Positions 1-7,948 of a stretch of DNA of 22,012 nt are shown here, in pieces. This stretch comes from a virus, in the IMG/VR virus record IMGVR_UViG_3300043015_002666, positions 64,001-86,012 of that record. One strand, written 5' to 3'. The notes under the pieces are model-generated. The model was not told the DNA's origin, searched no databases, and saw only the letters and a program-made list of their open reading frames with translations. The translations under genes were made by a program, and so were the position numbers. Position 1 is the first letter of the stretch. Each line of letters starts with the position of its first letter.

Positions 1-371
1 TCATCAAACCATTTATTCATGACAAGATTTTGCACGTCGCGCACGGTCATGGTGATCTCACCTGCGCTCGATGACGTTGGCAAAGCAATACCACCAGAGC
101 CGACCACCTTCACATCGGTATCAATGGACCCGGCACCAAAAGACACGTCTTTCACGTAAATATCGGCATTGTCCGGGACCCCCTCCCCGGTAAACTCTAC
201 CGCCCATTGCCAGCCATGCAGCCACGGCATGGAAAAGTAATCCGATACCACTTTCTTAGCGGTTCGCATATAAGGCGACGGTTGCGTTCTACCACCAAGT
301 ACGGACTGAATAACGCCATTAACCGCACTACGCCCCGCGCTACGTAAAGAACTGCTACTAAAAAAACTCAT
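1..371 (-). CDS. Partial tail/baseplate-like structural protein (C-terminus beyond window)
   Basis: An open frame of about 123 codons begins at 371 on the minus strand and runs off the left edge. It starts MSFFSSSSLRSAGR and is preceded by a strong ribosome site (GAGGTGG, about 3 bases before ATG). The N-terminus is Ser/Arg-rich. A beta-rich stretch follows, with residues such as WLHGWQWAVEF and IYVKDVSFGAGSI, and the visible part ends near VRDVQNLVMNKW. This pattern of a hydrophobic, Trp-rich strand followed by 'IYVKDVSF' resembles tail-tube-fold baseplate proteins of myoviruses such as the T4 gp54 or gp19 types. That is inference from style and position downstream of the sheath and tube genes, not a recognised family. 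The gap to the upstream gene is only 11 bases, so the two are probably co-transcribed. Confidence 0.7.
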   Translation of the reverse strand, partial: MSFFSSSSLRSAGRSAVNGVIQSVLGGRTQPSPYMRTAKKVVSDYFSMPWLHGWQWAVEFTGEGVPDNADIYVKDVSFGAGSIDTDVKVVGSGGIALPTSSSAGEITMTVRDVQNLVMNKWFD

Positions 372-382
372 GTGCCACCTCG

Positions 383-940
383 CTAAATGGTGAACATTGG
401 AATGATGGCTTGCGAGCTTTTGATCTTGTCTTCAAGCTCGGTTCGGCGCGCTGCAATATCGGCCTCGGTTGGAATGTCGCTCGCATCGAGCTTTCCAGCC
501 ACGGACACACGGCGGATACGGTCCGAGTTAGGCGATAGGATCAATAACTCTAGGTAGTCAGCAATGAGCGTAACGGAGTTGGCCGGTAGCGTAATTGTAT
601 TGATATCTGCGTCCCGGAGGTTTTCAAGATACATAAGCGTTAAAGGAAACTGGCTAGCATCAACCTCACCAATTTCTAAGCTTTGCCCCCACACTTCAGA
701 GCACACATAACGGCCATCGGTATCTTTGAGCGCCACGCGAGTCAGAAACCGCTCTGGTAGTGGATATGTCCCGCCGATCACGTCCGCTTCGGTAATGCGC
801 GCCTTTGCCATGAACCCGGCTAAGTCTTGATACTTACCGATTGCCTTTTCGAGTAAGGCATTCAGAGCCGTAGGTTCGCTGTGTAGGAGCATTGGGAATC
901 GTGCTTTCACTGACTCTAATAGTTTGGCTGGCGTTGTCAT
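383..940 (-). CDS. Hypothetical tail-region protein, 185 aa
   Basis: The gene follows the tail tube gene but is separated from it by a rho-independent terminator, so it probably has its own transcript or is read at a reduced level. ATG at 940 is preceded by AAGGGG. The N-terminus (residues 1-50) looks helical. The middle (about 60-140) is mixed and contains the strand-like 'RFLTRVALKDTDGRYV' and 'TLPANSVTLIADYLELLIL'. A charged helix lies near 155-175 (ADIAARRTELEDKIK). I do not recognise the family. Position between tube and another tail protein suggests a tail completion, chaperone or baseplate adaptor role, but nothing in the sequence fixes this. Confidence 0.75.
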   Translation of the reverse strand: MTTPAKLLESVKARFPMLLHSEPTALNALLEKAIGKYQDLAGFMAKARITEADVIGGTYPLPERFLTRVALKDTDGRYVCSEVWGQSLEIGEVDASQFPLTLMYLENLRDADINTITLPANSVTLIADYLELLILSPNSDRIRRVSVAGKLDASDIPTEADIAARRTELEDKIKSSQAIIPMFTI

Positions 941-953
941 ACATCCCCTTTAG

Positions 954-981
954 ATAAAAAAATGGCGTGCCGAAACACGCC
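954..981 (-). terminator. Rho-independent terminator after tail tube gene
   Basis: Read on the minus strand, a GGCGTG / CACGCC stem with loop TTTCGG is followed by A and then seven Ts. It sits in the 68-base gap between the tail tube stop and the next start, 28 bases after the tube gene. It is a classic strong terminator and would let tube protein be made in excess over the downstream tail genes. Confidence 0.85.
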
Positions 982-1008
982 TTATCAAACGACTTGAGCG
1001 CGTTAAAC

Positions 1009-1506
1009 TTACAAATCAACCCAGTTGTACTGAATGGTGAATGCCGGTTTAACCAGTGCCGCCGTGTCTTCTGTTGATAGGTCGATTGCATCAGAGCGGA
1101 CCTTACAGTGAGATAGACGGAACTTGTGTGCATCCGGTGCCACGCCCATGGTTGATTCTGGCGTCATTTGGATTTTCACCGTGACATACTCTTTATCGCG
1201 CACAATCTTGCGCAGCATGCCAATCACTGGACCTGTCAGTGTTTCCACACACGTCACAGCCACTTCACCTTTATTCTCTAGCGCGCCATGCTGAGTGAAA
1301 CCCAGACCCATAGGACCGAAATCTTCCACGTCTGCACGACCCATCGCTGGCATTTGCGTAGAGCGAACGCGTACCGTGATATCCGGGTACTCTTCGATTG
1401 TCATTTCGAATTCAGTCGCCATGGATTTTTCACCAGCGGCCACGTTCTTAAGGAATTTTGCTTTCAGGTAAGGCATGTTACCCGCTGTATCAATAAATCC
1501 TGCCAT
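1009..1506 (-). CDS. Tail tube protein (probable)
   Basis: This 165-aa beta-rich protein has the size and layout of contractile-tail tube proteins. It has a short N-terminal arm (MAGFIDTAGNMPYLKAKFLK), followed by alternating strands and ends with 'KPAFTIQYNWVDL'. The inner tube polymerises inside the sheath and conducts DNA. Supporting context: the gene lies two genes downstream of the sheath, stands behind its own candidate late promoter element (1529-1540) and is followed by a strong terminator. That arrangement is typical of a highly expressed virion component. ATG at 1506 follows AAAGG at about 9 bases. The assignment rests on size, fold style and synteny rather than a diagnostic motif. 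The 202-aa neighbour is the main alternative candidate. Confidence 0.65.
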   Translation of the reverse strand: MAGFIDTAGNMPYLKAKFLKNVAAGEKSMATEFEMTIEEYPDITVRVRSTQMPAMGRADVEDFGPMGLGFTQHGALENKGEVAVTCVETLTGPVIGMLRKIVRDKEYVTVKIQMTPESTMGVAPDAHKFRLSHCKVRSDAIDLSTEDTAALVKPAFTIQYNWVDL

Positions 1507-1518
1507 ATTTTGTACCTT

Positions 1519-2127
1519 TTAGAAAAAGTAATTAGTAATTCTTGACTTGTTAATCATTTGTTTTGGCGCTGCGGTTATCGAAACCGTGTTGTACGCGTAA
1601 CTGCCAAGCTTGGTCTTTGGTGCATTCAGATCAAAGCTCACCTCACTGATCCGCATCGGTGAAATAAACTTATGCCCGATATTGAACTTGGCCGCCGCCG
1701 GTATCCGTCCGCCTATCTGGCTGGTGGATATTGGCGACTTGTTCAATAACTCCGGGCTCGCCATCTGCATCAAATACTTGATAGGAAGATCCACCTCTTG
1801 AGCGGCATCTGAGTAAGCCACCAGCAATAGCTGAAGACTCACTTCAGGGGGTTCAATCCCTTCCCACACCTGTTGGCTGTTCCATTGTGTTTTTGACGTC
1901 CGCTCCGTGGATGCCTGAACAATGGACGCCCCTTTGTCGATCACCCCGGCATTGCCTACCGTGTCACCTTCAAAGGGACTTTCCCAAAGGGACGTTAGCG
2001 ACAAACGGCACTCTTCAGTGAGATAACCAACAACGGTCACATCCTGATTTCCAATCTTTTGAGAGATGTAGCACTTCAGGTAATCCGAAATGCCATCATC
2101 ATTGGGAACGCCGCAAATCACCGCCAT
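1519..2127 (-). CDS. Tail/baseplate structural protein, 202 aa, family not recognised
   Basis: The protein starts MAVICGVPNDDGIS and is rich in beta-strand-like segments. Its C-terminal third contains 'FISPMRISEVSFDLN' and 'YNTVSITAAPKQM', a pattern seen in tube-fold baseplate initiators of myoviruses (resemblance only). It lies between the charge-segregated 230-aa protein and the tail tube, five bases after the former. The ribosome site before ATG 2127 is weak (GCGG at a long distance), which suggests translational coupling to the upstream gene. The last codons (ITNYFF) are written over the candidate late promoter element of the tube gene, so this coding end carries two functions. A tail terminator or tube-associated baseplate role is plausible but unproven. 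Confidence 0.7.
   Translation of the reverse strand: MAVICGVPNDDGISDYLKCYISQKIGNQDVTVVGYLTEECRLSLTSLWESPFEGDTVGNAGVIDKGASIVQASTERTSKTQWNSQQVWEGIEPPEVSLQLLLVAYSDAAQEVDLPIKYLMQMASPELLNKSPISTSQIGGRIPAAAKFNIGHKFISPMRISEVSFDLNAPKTKLGSYAYNTVSITAAPKQMINKSRITNYFF
1529..1540 (-). promoter_or_regulatory. Candidate late promoter/regulator element upstream of tail tube
   Basis: The minus-strand sequence AATTACTAATTA ends 22 bases before the tube ATG. It matches the recurring AATT(C/A)CTAA(T/C)AA motif at 11 of 12 positions. It overlaps the last codons of the 202-aa gene, so its conservation is not simply intergenic AT-richness. Confidence 0.5.
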
Positions 2128-2132
2128 AACAA

Positions 2133-2825
2133 TTACATACCGCGAGACTTACGTGCACGCATCGACTTCTTGCGCGCGGCCTTAGCTGCGCTAGAGTTCG
2201 CTTTACGACGTGCTTTTTTCAGAGCGGCTTTTTGCGCTGCGGTCATACGACGTTTACGCTGGCGCTTCTTGATGTAAGTCACTTGACCGTCACGGATCAC
2301 CTTGCGGACCGACTCAAGCATCACTGACTCACGCACGGCGAACTCGGCAATGATTTCGTCAGAATCTAGGTCAGAAAGTGACGTTTCAAGAGCTTCATAC
2401 ACACGTTCTGCCGCGTCTTCGTCATCCCCCATTAGCTCAACATCCACCGAATCCACGCCAGCGAACGACGTCATAAACTCAGCGGCCTGATCAGATAGCT
2501 GCTCATAAGTGGCGTTATCCGTATCATCAAGCTCAACGTCGCCTTCAGCATCGCCAGCGGCCATACCAAACAGCAACGCATCGAGCTCTTCAAAGTCGGC
2601 ATCGCCACCGTCTACCCACTGAATAACAGCGGACGCGGCATCTTGGCGCTGTTGCTGTGAGGCCATCGACGTGATCGACTCAAGCATGGCGTCTTGCGCT
2701 TCGACTGACTCAAAAAACGCAGTCTCCGTCACTTCCTGAATTTGAGACTCTGGCTCAGGCTGCGCTTGTGGAACACGGAAAGGGCGCGCAAGTACTGCGC
2801 CCTCCTGAAAGATAGATTTACTCAT
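2133..2825 (-). CDS. Charge-segregated virion-region protein, 230 aa
   Basis: Two very different halves are visible. Residues 1-170 are strongly acidic, with runs such as DGGDADFEELD, GDVELDDTD and DDEDAAERVYEAL. Residues from about 190 to 230 are extremely basic and low in complexity, built from Lys, Arg and Ala (for example RKRRMTAAQKAALKKARRK, ending ARKSRGM). Basic Ala/Lys/Arg tails of this kind occur in several phage structural proteins of unknown role. They would bind DNA or an acidic partner. The gene is between sheath and the 202-aa tail protein. Possible roles are an internal head or DNA-packing protein, a scaffold-like protein, or an assembly chaperone. The sequence does not decide among them. 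Confidence 0.7.
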   Translation of the reverse strand: MSKSIFQEGAVLARPFRVPQAQPEPESQIQEVTETAFFESVEAQDAMLESITSMASQQQRQDAASAVIQWVDGGDADFEELDALLFGMAAGDAEGDVELDDTDNATYEQLSDQAAEFMTSFAGVDSVDVELMGDDEDAAERVYEALETSLSDLDSDEIIAEFAVRESVMLESVRKVIRDGQVTYIKKRQRKRRMTAAQKAALKKARRKANSSAAKAARKKSMRARKSRGM

Positions 2826-2838
2826 AAATCACCGGACC

Positions 2839-4428
2839 TTATTGAACTAGGATTGGTTCGCCAGAGAAGCGACGACCAGAACCCGACGGACAGATAGACC
2901 ACACCACTTTCCAGTGGTCAATGGCTACTTGCTCGATGGAGTATTGGAATGACTCGGTACCATCAATATCTGGATTACGAGGCGTAACCAGTGCACCAAT
3001 GGAGTCGTAAGCTTCCAGAATGTCACGCATGCCGCTATCTAGGCCGTCCGCCGTGATACCGTCTGGATTGTGCTTAATGGTGTTTGCCAGTGCGTTGAAG
3101 TCACGCGAGATAGCATCTGTAACCGAGACTACTTGCTCAAAACGCAGGTAGTTCTCTTGAACCGCTGACGTGAGCGAGTCGTCGATAAACAGAACGCCTG
3201 AATCGTCTTTTGCCACTTTGTTTAGACGCGCTTTGTACATCGCTTCATAGTCAGGCTTACCGGCACCTTTCATTGGCGCTAGGTTAGTACGCGAGATAGT
3301 CGCGCGAGCCACACCGGCGGCTGTGTAGTGCCAACCCGGCGTTGGTGACGTGCGAGCAAGGCCATTGGCTTTTGCTGCGAATGCCACACCAGACAAGCCC
3401 CACATCGCTTTGTTTTGGTACGTTGGACACTTCGCCGTGTATGGGAAGTGGAAGAAACTTGCACGATGTTCGTTCAGGCTTAGGCCCGTTTTCTCGGCTA
3501 GTGCTTCATCAAACGTTTTACGTGGATCGATATCAAAGAAACAGCCAAGGCGCTTGTCGTTCGCTACAGCGATCAGTTTCTTTTGTACGTCAGTATCGTA
3601 GATACCAAACGCGTCGATATGGTTGTACGCTACGCTGGTGGTATCAATCAGCTCGATAGCGGCATCAAAGTCTGTTGCCACGATATCCGCGATAGAACCA
3701 TTGCTTGCGCCCGTAAACGCAGTAGCAGCCACGGTGGCTAGATTGGTGGCGACGGCTTGTGTTACGGCGTCTGCATCAATCACACACTCTAGGTAGTCAG
3801 AACGACTTTCAAGCACGGTTTCGATGAACGCAGGAGCGCCCATAGAATCGAGAGCGTTAGGATTGAATGACACCACCAGCTCTTCTAGCGTCGATGTTGA
3901 GCCCGTATCATCCGTTTCCGTCAGTGTCAGGGTAAACATGCCTTCGCCATAGATGGCCGCGTCTGATTGCGCGATTGCCAGAGAGCGGTTTTCTGAATCC
4001 GCACCGTCTTTGATAGCAATACCAAGAAACTCACCTTCAGCCAGTGTTAGCTCACCGCTGTAGTTCACCGCTTCATTGGTTAGCACCAAATCCGCCGCTG
4101 GTTGTGAGAATTTGATCGCCGGGAACGTCGCTGCGGCTGGCACCACACGCACCACGTAACCAGAGCCACCCACCAACGCTTCATCCAGTACGCGACGACC
4201 GTCAGCATTAGGACCAAGGCTAGAATGGTAAGGCTTACCTAGCACGCTAAGCGCATTTGCTCGCGTAATAGCGATAATTTCACCCGGTCGGCCCTTCTGT
4301 GCAATGATTGGCGACGCAAACACCAACGCATTCGAGGCCGCACCTGCCGCTACCGAGCCATCAGCATTGATAGGCGCTACAGCGGTACCCGCGACATTAC
4401 TCATGTTAAATGAGATAGATTGAGTCAT
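2839..4428 (-). CDS. Tail sheath protein
   Basis: This 529-aa protein forms the contractile outer sheath around the tail tube. The C-terminal half shows the usual features of phage sheath proteins. An 'Y.E....RLNKVAKDDSGVLFIDDSLT' segment (residues about 395-420) is followed by 'LRFEQVVSVTDAISRDFNALA', the conserved region that ends in many sheaths with 'R..N' motifs and an aromatic, hydrophobic closing strand (here 'HWKVVWSICPSGSGRRFSGEPI'). The N-terminal half carries the inserted, variable beta-rich domains. A strong ribosome site (AGAGGGTG) precedes ATG 4428, which overlaps the stop of the upstream gene as TAATG, so translation is coupled. The length is in the normal range for sheath proteins. 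Confidence 0.85.
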   Translation of the reverse strand: MTQSISFNMSNVAGTAVAPINADGSVAAGAASNALVFASPIIAQKGRPGEIIAITRANALSVLGKPYHSSLGPNADGRRVLDEALVGGSGYVVRVVPAAATFPAIKFSQPAADLVLTNEAVNYSGELTLAEGEFLGIAIKDGADSENRSLAIAQSDAAIYGEGMFTLTLTETDDTGSTSTLEELVVSFNPNALDSMGAPAFIETVLESRSDYLECVIDADAVTQAVATNLATVAATAFTGASNGSIADIVATDFDAAIELIDTTSVAYNHIDAFGIYDTDVQKKLIAVANDKRLGCFFDIDPRKTFDEALAEKTGLSLNEHRASFFHFPYTAKCPTYQNKAMWGLSGVAFAAKANGLARTSPTPGWHYTAAGVARATISRTNLAPMKGAGKPDYEAMYKARLNKVAKDDSGVLFIDDSLTSAVQENYLRFEQVVSVTDAISRDFNALANTIKHNPDGITADGLDSGMRDILEAYDSIGALVTPRNPDIDGTESFQYSIEQVAIDHWKVVWSICPSGSGRRFSGEPILVQ

Positions 4429-4844
4429 TATTCACCCTCTTTCAGTGTTAGCTCATGGGACTTCAGTGCTTCCACAACTTCAGCCAGACCCGCGTCCGCA
4501 ATGCCTTTCACGGCGATCACGTCTGCCGCTGTCATTGCGGTTAGTTGTTCGATTTTTTCCACACCTGCCGCCAGTAGGGCTTTTTGCACGTTCGAACTCA
4601 GACCAAGATCGGCCACCAGCTCAATCGTCTTCACGCTATCACCCGGCTCTTGAACCGGATCTTGCTGTGTCGGCTTCGCTTTTGCTTCCGCTACGCGGTA
4701 TTTCAGGATGTTTGGATAGGTTGCTTTTAGATCAGCAAACTGCTCTTTTGTGACTTCAACGTCTTTCGCGTATGGCTTTAGCGTTAAACGCTTGTGGCTA
4801 CGCTGAATAAACGATGGATTGGAAACAAGGTAGATTTTGCTCAT
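4428..4844 (-). CDS. Helix-hairpin-helix domain protein, 138 aa
   Basis: The start is placed at ATG 4844 because GGAG lies 6 bases before it; a GTG two codons upstream overlaps that site. The N-terminal 50 residues (MSKIYLVSNPSFIQRSHKR) form a small basic domain. A Gln/Pro linker follows. Residues about 75-125 make a helix-hairpin-helix repeat (LGLSSNVQKALLAAGV... ADVIAVKGIADAG), the fold used for non-specific DNA or protein contacts. The gene lies between capsid and sheath and overlaps the sheath start. In comparable myoviruses this slot holds head-completion or neck proteins, so a role at the head-tail junction is inferred. Confidence 0.75.
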   Translation of the reverse strand: MSKIYLVSNPSFIQRSHKRLTLKPYAKDVEVTKEQFADLKATYPNILKYRVAEAKAKPTQQDPVQEPGDSVKTIELVADLGLSSNVQKALLAAGVEKIEQLTAMTAADVIAVKGIADAGLAEVVEALKSHELTLKEGE

Positions 4845-4853
4845 GTGCACTCC

Positions 4854-4877
4854 GAAAAGGGCGACCTAAGCCGCCCT
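4854..4877 (-). terminator. Weak terminator after major capsid gene
   Basis: Minus-strand hairpin AGGGCG / CGCCCT with an 8-base loop, followed by only four Ts. It lies between the capsid stop and the start of the helix-hairpin-helix gene. A leaky terminator here would favour capsid mRNA over the downstream sheath genes. The short T tract lowers confidence. Confidence 0.5.
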
Positions 4878-4893
4878 CTTATTGGTTAGTTAC

Positions 4894-6552
4894 TTACGCT
4901 GCTGCTGGCTCTTCATCAATGATGTTGAGGCGGTAGAAGTACTCTTCACCTTGGTATGGGTGAACTTCACCGTAAGCCAGTTCGTAAAGCGTGTTGCGCG
5001 CTTTCAGGTTCGAACCGATTGGGTGCGTGTACATGGTTGCTGCGATTGCATCACCGGCAACGTAACCCGCTTCAGAGTGAGAAGCGCCACGGCCATAACA
5101 AATGATCTCGCCAGCATCCAGAACGATTGGCGCTTGGTAGACTTTCCACACACCGAATAGACGGCCAGCGTAGTGAATGTTGTTTGATTCACGGTAGTTC
5201 GCTGGTGGGATAAAGTGAGGCGCACCTAGTGACTTAAGAATGGTTGCCGCGTAAGAGCCAACAAACATACCTGTCATGCCGGTTACTTTGGTAGACGCTA
5301 GGATCTTCTGAGAAATGCCAAGCAGCACTTCGTGTAGACGCTCGCGCTTCATGCGCCAGTCTTCACCGTCTGGCGTATAGATGTTGAAAGTTTCTTCTTT
5401 GTAAGTAACAAACTTCATATCTACAAGGTGACGTTGTGACTTTTCAGCCGCCAGCGTGTTACGCATGTGCGACATTTGCATGGATTTCAAGTCAGTGTTG
5501 AATTCACGTTGCATCGTGAACATGGCTTGAATCGTTGCGTCTGCTGCGACTACGTTTTGAGAAGGGTATAGCAACACAGAATCCATATCGTGGTCGATAA
5601 CCGGGATTAGCTCCGGGTTTGACTCAATATCCACTTCGAATTCAACGTGTAGCTCAACACCGTCAGGCAGTGCCGTTGTTGGTGCTACGGTCAATTTACC
5701 CACAGAACGGTCTACCGTTGCGTTAATGGTGTATGCCGTTTCAGCAATTGTTACATTACCCACAAGCGTCGTTTGACCACCTGCTGTCTCACGCGCGATA
5801 CGCTTACGGTTAACCCATAGCGACACCGAACCTTTCTTGAATGGAATGGTGATTGTTGAGTTAGGAAGGTCTGTTTTCGAATCAAAGACAAATGACGTTT
5901 TCACGCCGTCTGGCAGTTGCTCTGCGGCAAACGGGTAACGCTGTTTCATTGACGTGTAGTGACCAACCGTTGTCTGGTCAATCTCTGCGCCTTTCTTGTA
6001 ACCACCAAAGTCAGAACCGGCACGGCGGTAAACCTTAAAGATTTCCGCTTCGTTCGCACCCGCCGGGATCATTGTTACCGCGTCCAGCGTTGCCGTTTCT
6101 AGCAGTACTGGCAGCACTAGGCCGACCATGCGAGCGCGGATTTCAACACCTGTCGATTCAGACAGTGATTGGCCGATAGATTCAAGCATCATCGCGCCAG
6201 TTGAGCCGTCCGCCTTGCGGCCTTCTAGCATCATCATGTTGCTAACGGTTTTGTACGCTGACGCCATGATCTCATCACGCGGTAGCTCACCGTAAGTTTG
6301 CTCATAGCCACGTACTGAGCTTTGCATTGCTGTTACGATGCCGATCTTAGCTTCGTCTGACATGTCCACGCTTTCAAACATTGGTTCGTTAGCGATAGCT
6401 GCTTGAATGCCGCTCATACGACCGGCGTCGTCCGCTAGGAAAGCACCAGAGTTCGGATCAAACTGCGACTCGATACTAAGGTTTCTCATGCGGTTGGCGA
6501 AATCGGCAATATTGCCGACACGTTGTTGGAATTTTTCTCGTGCATTACTCAT
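4894..6552 (-). CDS. Major capsid protein (probable)
   Basis: This 552-aa protein builds the phage head. The N-terminal 100 residues are helical and charged (REKFQQRVGNIADFANRM), as in capsid proteins with an N-terminal assembly or scaffold-interacting arm. A 'GVEIRARMVGLVLPVLLETATLDAVTMIPA' stretch starts the HK97-like body at about residue 135. A beta-rich insertion at about 230-310 (SVSLWVNRKRIA... VDRSVGKLTVAP) looks like an extra surface domain. The C-terminal portion (APIVLDAGEIICYGRG... YELAYGEVHPYQGEEYFYRLNIID) has the usual capsid beta character. The gene has its own candidate late promoter element 26 bases upstream, a good AAGGA site and a terminator behind it. Family membership is inferred from these features plus synteny with sheath and tube. 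Confidence 0.75.
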   Translation of the reverse strand: MSNAREKFQQRVGNIADFANRMRNLSIESQFDPNSGAFLADDAGRMSGIQAAIANEPMFESVDMSDEAKIGIVTAMQSSVRGYEQTYGELPRDEIMASAYKTVSNMMMLEGRKADGSTGAMMLESIGQSLSESTGVEIRARMVGLVLPVLLETATLDAVTMIPAGANEAEIFKVYRRAGSDFGGYKKGAEIDQTTVGHYTSMKQRYPFAAEQLPDGVKTSFVFDSKTDLPNSTITIPFKKGSVSLWVNRKRIARETAGGQTTLVGNVTIAETAYTINATVDRSVGKLTVAPTTALPDGVELHVEFEVDIESNPELIPVIDHDMDSVLLYPSQNVVAADATIQAMFTMQREFNTDLKSMQMSHMRNTLAAEKSQRHLVDMKFVTYKEETFNIYTPDGEDWRMKRERLHEVLLGISQKILASTKVTGMTGMFVGSYAATILKSLGAPHFIPPANYRESNNIHYAGRLFGVWKVYQAPIVLDAGEIICYGRGASHSEAGYVAGDAIAATMYTHPIGSNLKARNTLYELAYGEVHPYQGEEYFYRLNIIDEEPAAA

Positions 6553-6578
6553 TCAATAAATCCTTCGTTTGAGAAAAG

Positions 6579-6590
6579 TTATTAGGAATT
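6579..6590 (-). promoter_or_regulatory. Candidate late promoter/regulator element upstream of capsid gene
   Basis: The minus-strand sequence AATTCCTAATAA is a perfect copy of the recurring motif. It ends 26 bases before the capsid ATG. No convincing sigma70 -35/-10 pair lies upstream of it, so the motif may itself be the promoter core. Confidence 0.6.
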
Positions 6591-6650
6591 GCTAAGCCGC
6601 ATGAAACGCGGTTTGAATACATCCAATTTCCGATAGTAGAAGGTTTAAAA

Positions 6651-6752
6651 ATGAAAAAAAATAGCGCGACCAGTAGCTATAAATTACTGTTGGTTAAGGG
6701 TATTTTCTTGTTTTGTGGCTTTTGTTGGCGAGTAATGATTTTTCAGAAATAA
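6651..6752 (+). CDS. Possible 33-aa membrane/leader peptide on opposite strand
   Basis: This small plus-strand frame lies in the 299-base gap between the holin and capsid genes. ATG 6651 follows AGAAGG at a 7-base spacing. The peptide has a basic start (MKKNSATSSYK) and one hydrophobic segment (LLLVKGIFLFCGFCW). It could be a tiny membrane peptide or a chance frame. No clear plus-strand promoter or terminator accompanies it, and both neighbours are on the other strand. The rest of the gap holds the capsid promoter element, a small stem at 6594-6614 and AT-rich sequence without other recognisable features. Confidence 0.25.
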   Translation: MKKNSATSSYKLLLVKGIFLFCGFCWRVMIFQK

Positions 6753-6851
6753 GCTGTTGAGTTGATTAACTGTTGTTAGTTATCTGGCTGAGATTTGTGC
6801 GGAAGATTTTTTTTGAACGTTTGAGCGGAAAACGGCGGGGAGCGCGTCTTA

Positions 6852-7199
6852 TCAGCTCACGCCACCAGTGAGTAACAGCATGGCCTTTTCAATCAGAGCG
6901 GAGTACTCGATAGTCGCTGGTGGCAGATTCAAACCAAAGCCGATCAGCACATCACGCACCACACCGAGATAGACCATATTGATAGCAATGGCCCACACCA
7001 ACGCACCGCGCGCCGTGCGTGCAATGGTAGACTGGCTGGCAAGGTTTAGCTTATCCATGGTGTTAGCCCACTTAAGGCGCTCTTCGTCACTGGTAAACAG
7101 ACCATCCACCAGCTTCGTAGCTTCGTTAATGGTCGCCTTGACCGTGCCTGATTTGGCCGTGGTAAACAGACCTAAGATCGTTGATAGTATTTTATTCAT
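6852..7199 (-). CDS. Probable holin (three-TM type)
   Basis: This 115-aa protein makes the inner-membrane lesion that releases the endolysin. Residues 1-60 form an amphipathic, charged N-terminal region (TSDEERLKWANTMDKLN). Hydrophobic segments follow at about 65-80 (ALVWAIAINMVYLGVV), 82-92 and 100-113 (SALIEKAMLLLTGGV). The 'ARTARGALVWAIAINMVY' segment resembles holins of the gene-transfer-agent/3TM superfamily. The gene follows the endolysin by 27 bases and has a strong AAAGGA site, which fits a lysis cassette. The family call is by pattern, but pairing with a signal-less endolysin supports it well. Confidence 0.75.
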   Translation of the reverse strand: MNKILSTILGLFTTAKSGTVKATINEATKLVDGLFTSDEERLKWANTMDKLNLASQSTIARTARGALVWAIAINMVYLGVVRDVLIGFGLNLPPATIEYSALIEKAMLLLTGGVS

Positions 7200-7226
7200 C
7201 GTACTTTCCTTTGGGGTTTGGGTGAG

Positions 7227-7757
7227 TCAATCGGTGTTGTCTTCGGCTGCGTAGATCAGGTTTTCCGCTTGACGGTTAACCCAACCACGACCGAACTCGT
7301 CAAACGTGTCTAGCTTCGCGGTAAAGAACAAACGGTAAGCCGCAAAGCGCAATAGCTTGTCGTTCTCAGACATCGCCTCTGCGGCTCTGAACGTTTTCGG
7401 ACCTGCAATGCCGTCGTCTTTCGCCTTAACCGCGCGTTGAAAGATTTTCGTTGCGTAGTACGGGCCGTGGTTATACACCGCGTCCAGCATTTGGAAGCGC
7501 ATAGCATCACAGAAACGATGCATACCAAGCGGGTGATAGAAATCTTCGTACACAATCGCCTTACACTGTTCACGCGTGAGACTAGCGATATCAAGATCCG
7601 GGTACGACATAGCCGATACGCCATACTTGGAGCCCTTCAGTTCACCAACCCCTACCTTGCCACCGGTCCAGTTACCGCGATCTTTCGGATTAAGTGACAG
7701 CTTGCCTTCGTGACCCATAATGCGGTCAAACAGCTTATCAAAACCAATCTTAGCCAT
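7227..7757 (-). CDS. Endolysin, GH108-type lysozyme with C-terminal peptidoglycan-binding domain
   Basis: This 176-aa enzyme would cleave peptidoglycan glycan strands at the end of infection. The catalytic Glu is E17 in GHEGK, followed by the family's Asn-Pro-Lys-Asp-Arg-Gly segment (residues 23-28), a Trp-Thr-Gly-Gly stretch (30-33) and KYGVS (44-48). Residues about 93-125 (YNHGPYYATKIFQRAV... DGIAGPKTF) match the small peptidoglycan-binding domain usually fused to GH108 enzymes. There is no signal peptide, so release depends on a holin, and one follows directly. A good GGAG site precedes ATG 7757. A candidate late promoter element lies 56 bases upstream. Confidence 0.9.
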   Translation of the reverse strand: MAKIGFDKLFDRIMGHEGKLSLNPKDRGNWTGGKVGVGELKGSKYGVSAMSYPDLDIASLTREQCKAIVYEDFYHPLGMHRFCDAMRFQMLDAVYNHGPYYATKIFQRAVKAKDDGIAGPKTFRAAEAMSENDKLLRFAAYRLFFTAKLDTFDEFGRGWVNRQAENLIYAAEDNTD

Positions 7758-7813
7758 GTTTACTTACTCCAATCATTACTAAGGTTTAAATTAAAATGCA
7801 TTAAAATTTGCAC

Positions 7814-7825
7814 TTGTTAGGAATT
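7814..7825 (-). promoter_or_regulatory. Candidate late promoter/regulator element upstream of endolysin
   Basis: The minus-strand sequence AATTCCTAACAA differs from the perfect capsid copy at one position. It is followed by an AT-rich leader of 56 bases before the endolysin ATG, longer than at most other copies. Confidence 0.55.
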
Positions 7826-7948
7826 GTTGTTACATTCCTTCCCGTTGACGGGTTTAAGCCTTCCCGGAGACTGGACATTGAAATATCCTATTTATCAGTT
7901 GTTTTATTGATTGCTAAACAAACTTAACTAGCCAAGTAAAGTTGTTCC

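Noticed and set aside
834-1133. 99-codon minus-strand frame across the tube/185-aa junction
   Set aside because: It spans a strong terminator and overlaps two better genes; its composition is that of an out-of-frame read.
6594-6614. Hairpin AAGCCGC/GCGGTTT upstream of the capsid promoter motif as a terminator
   Set aside because: The stem contains a mismatch or wobble and no T run follows on either strand.
7785-7948. tRNA gene in the non-coding gap
   Set aside because: No cloverleaf, T-arm or acceptor pairing could be found on either strand.
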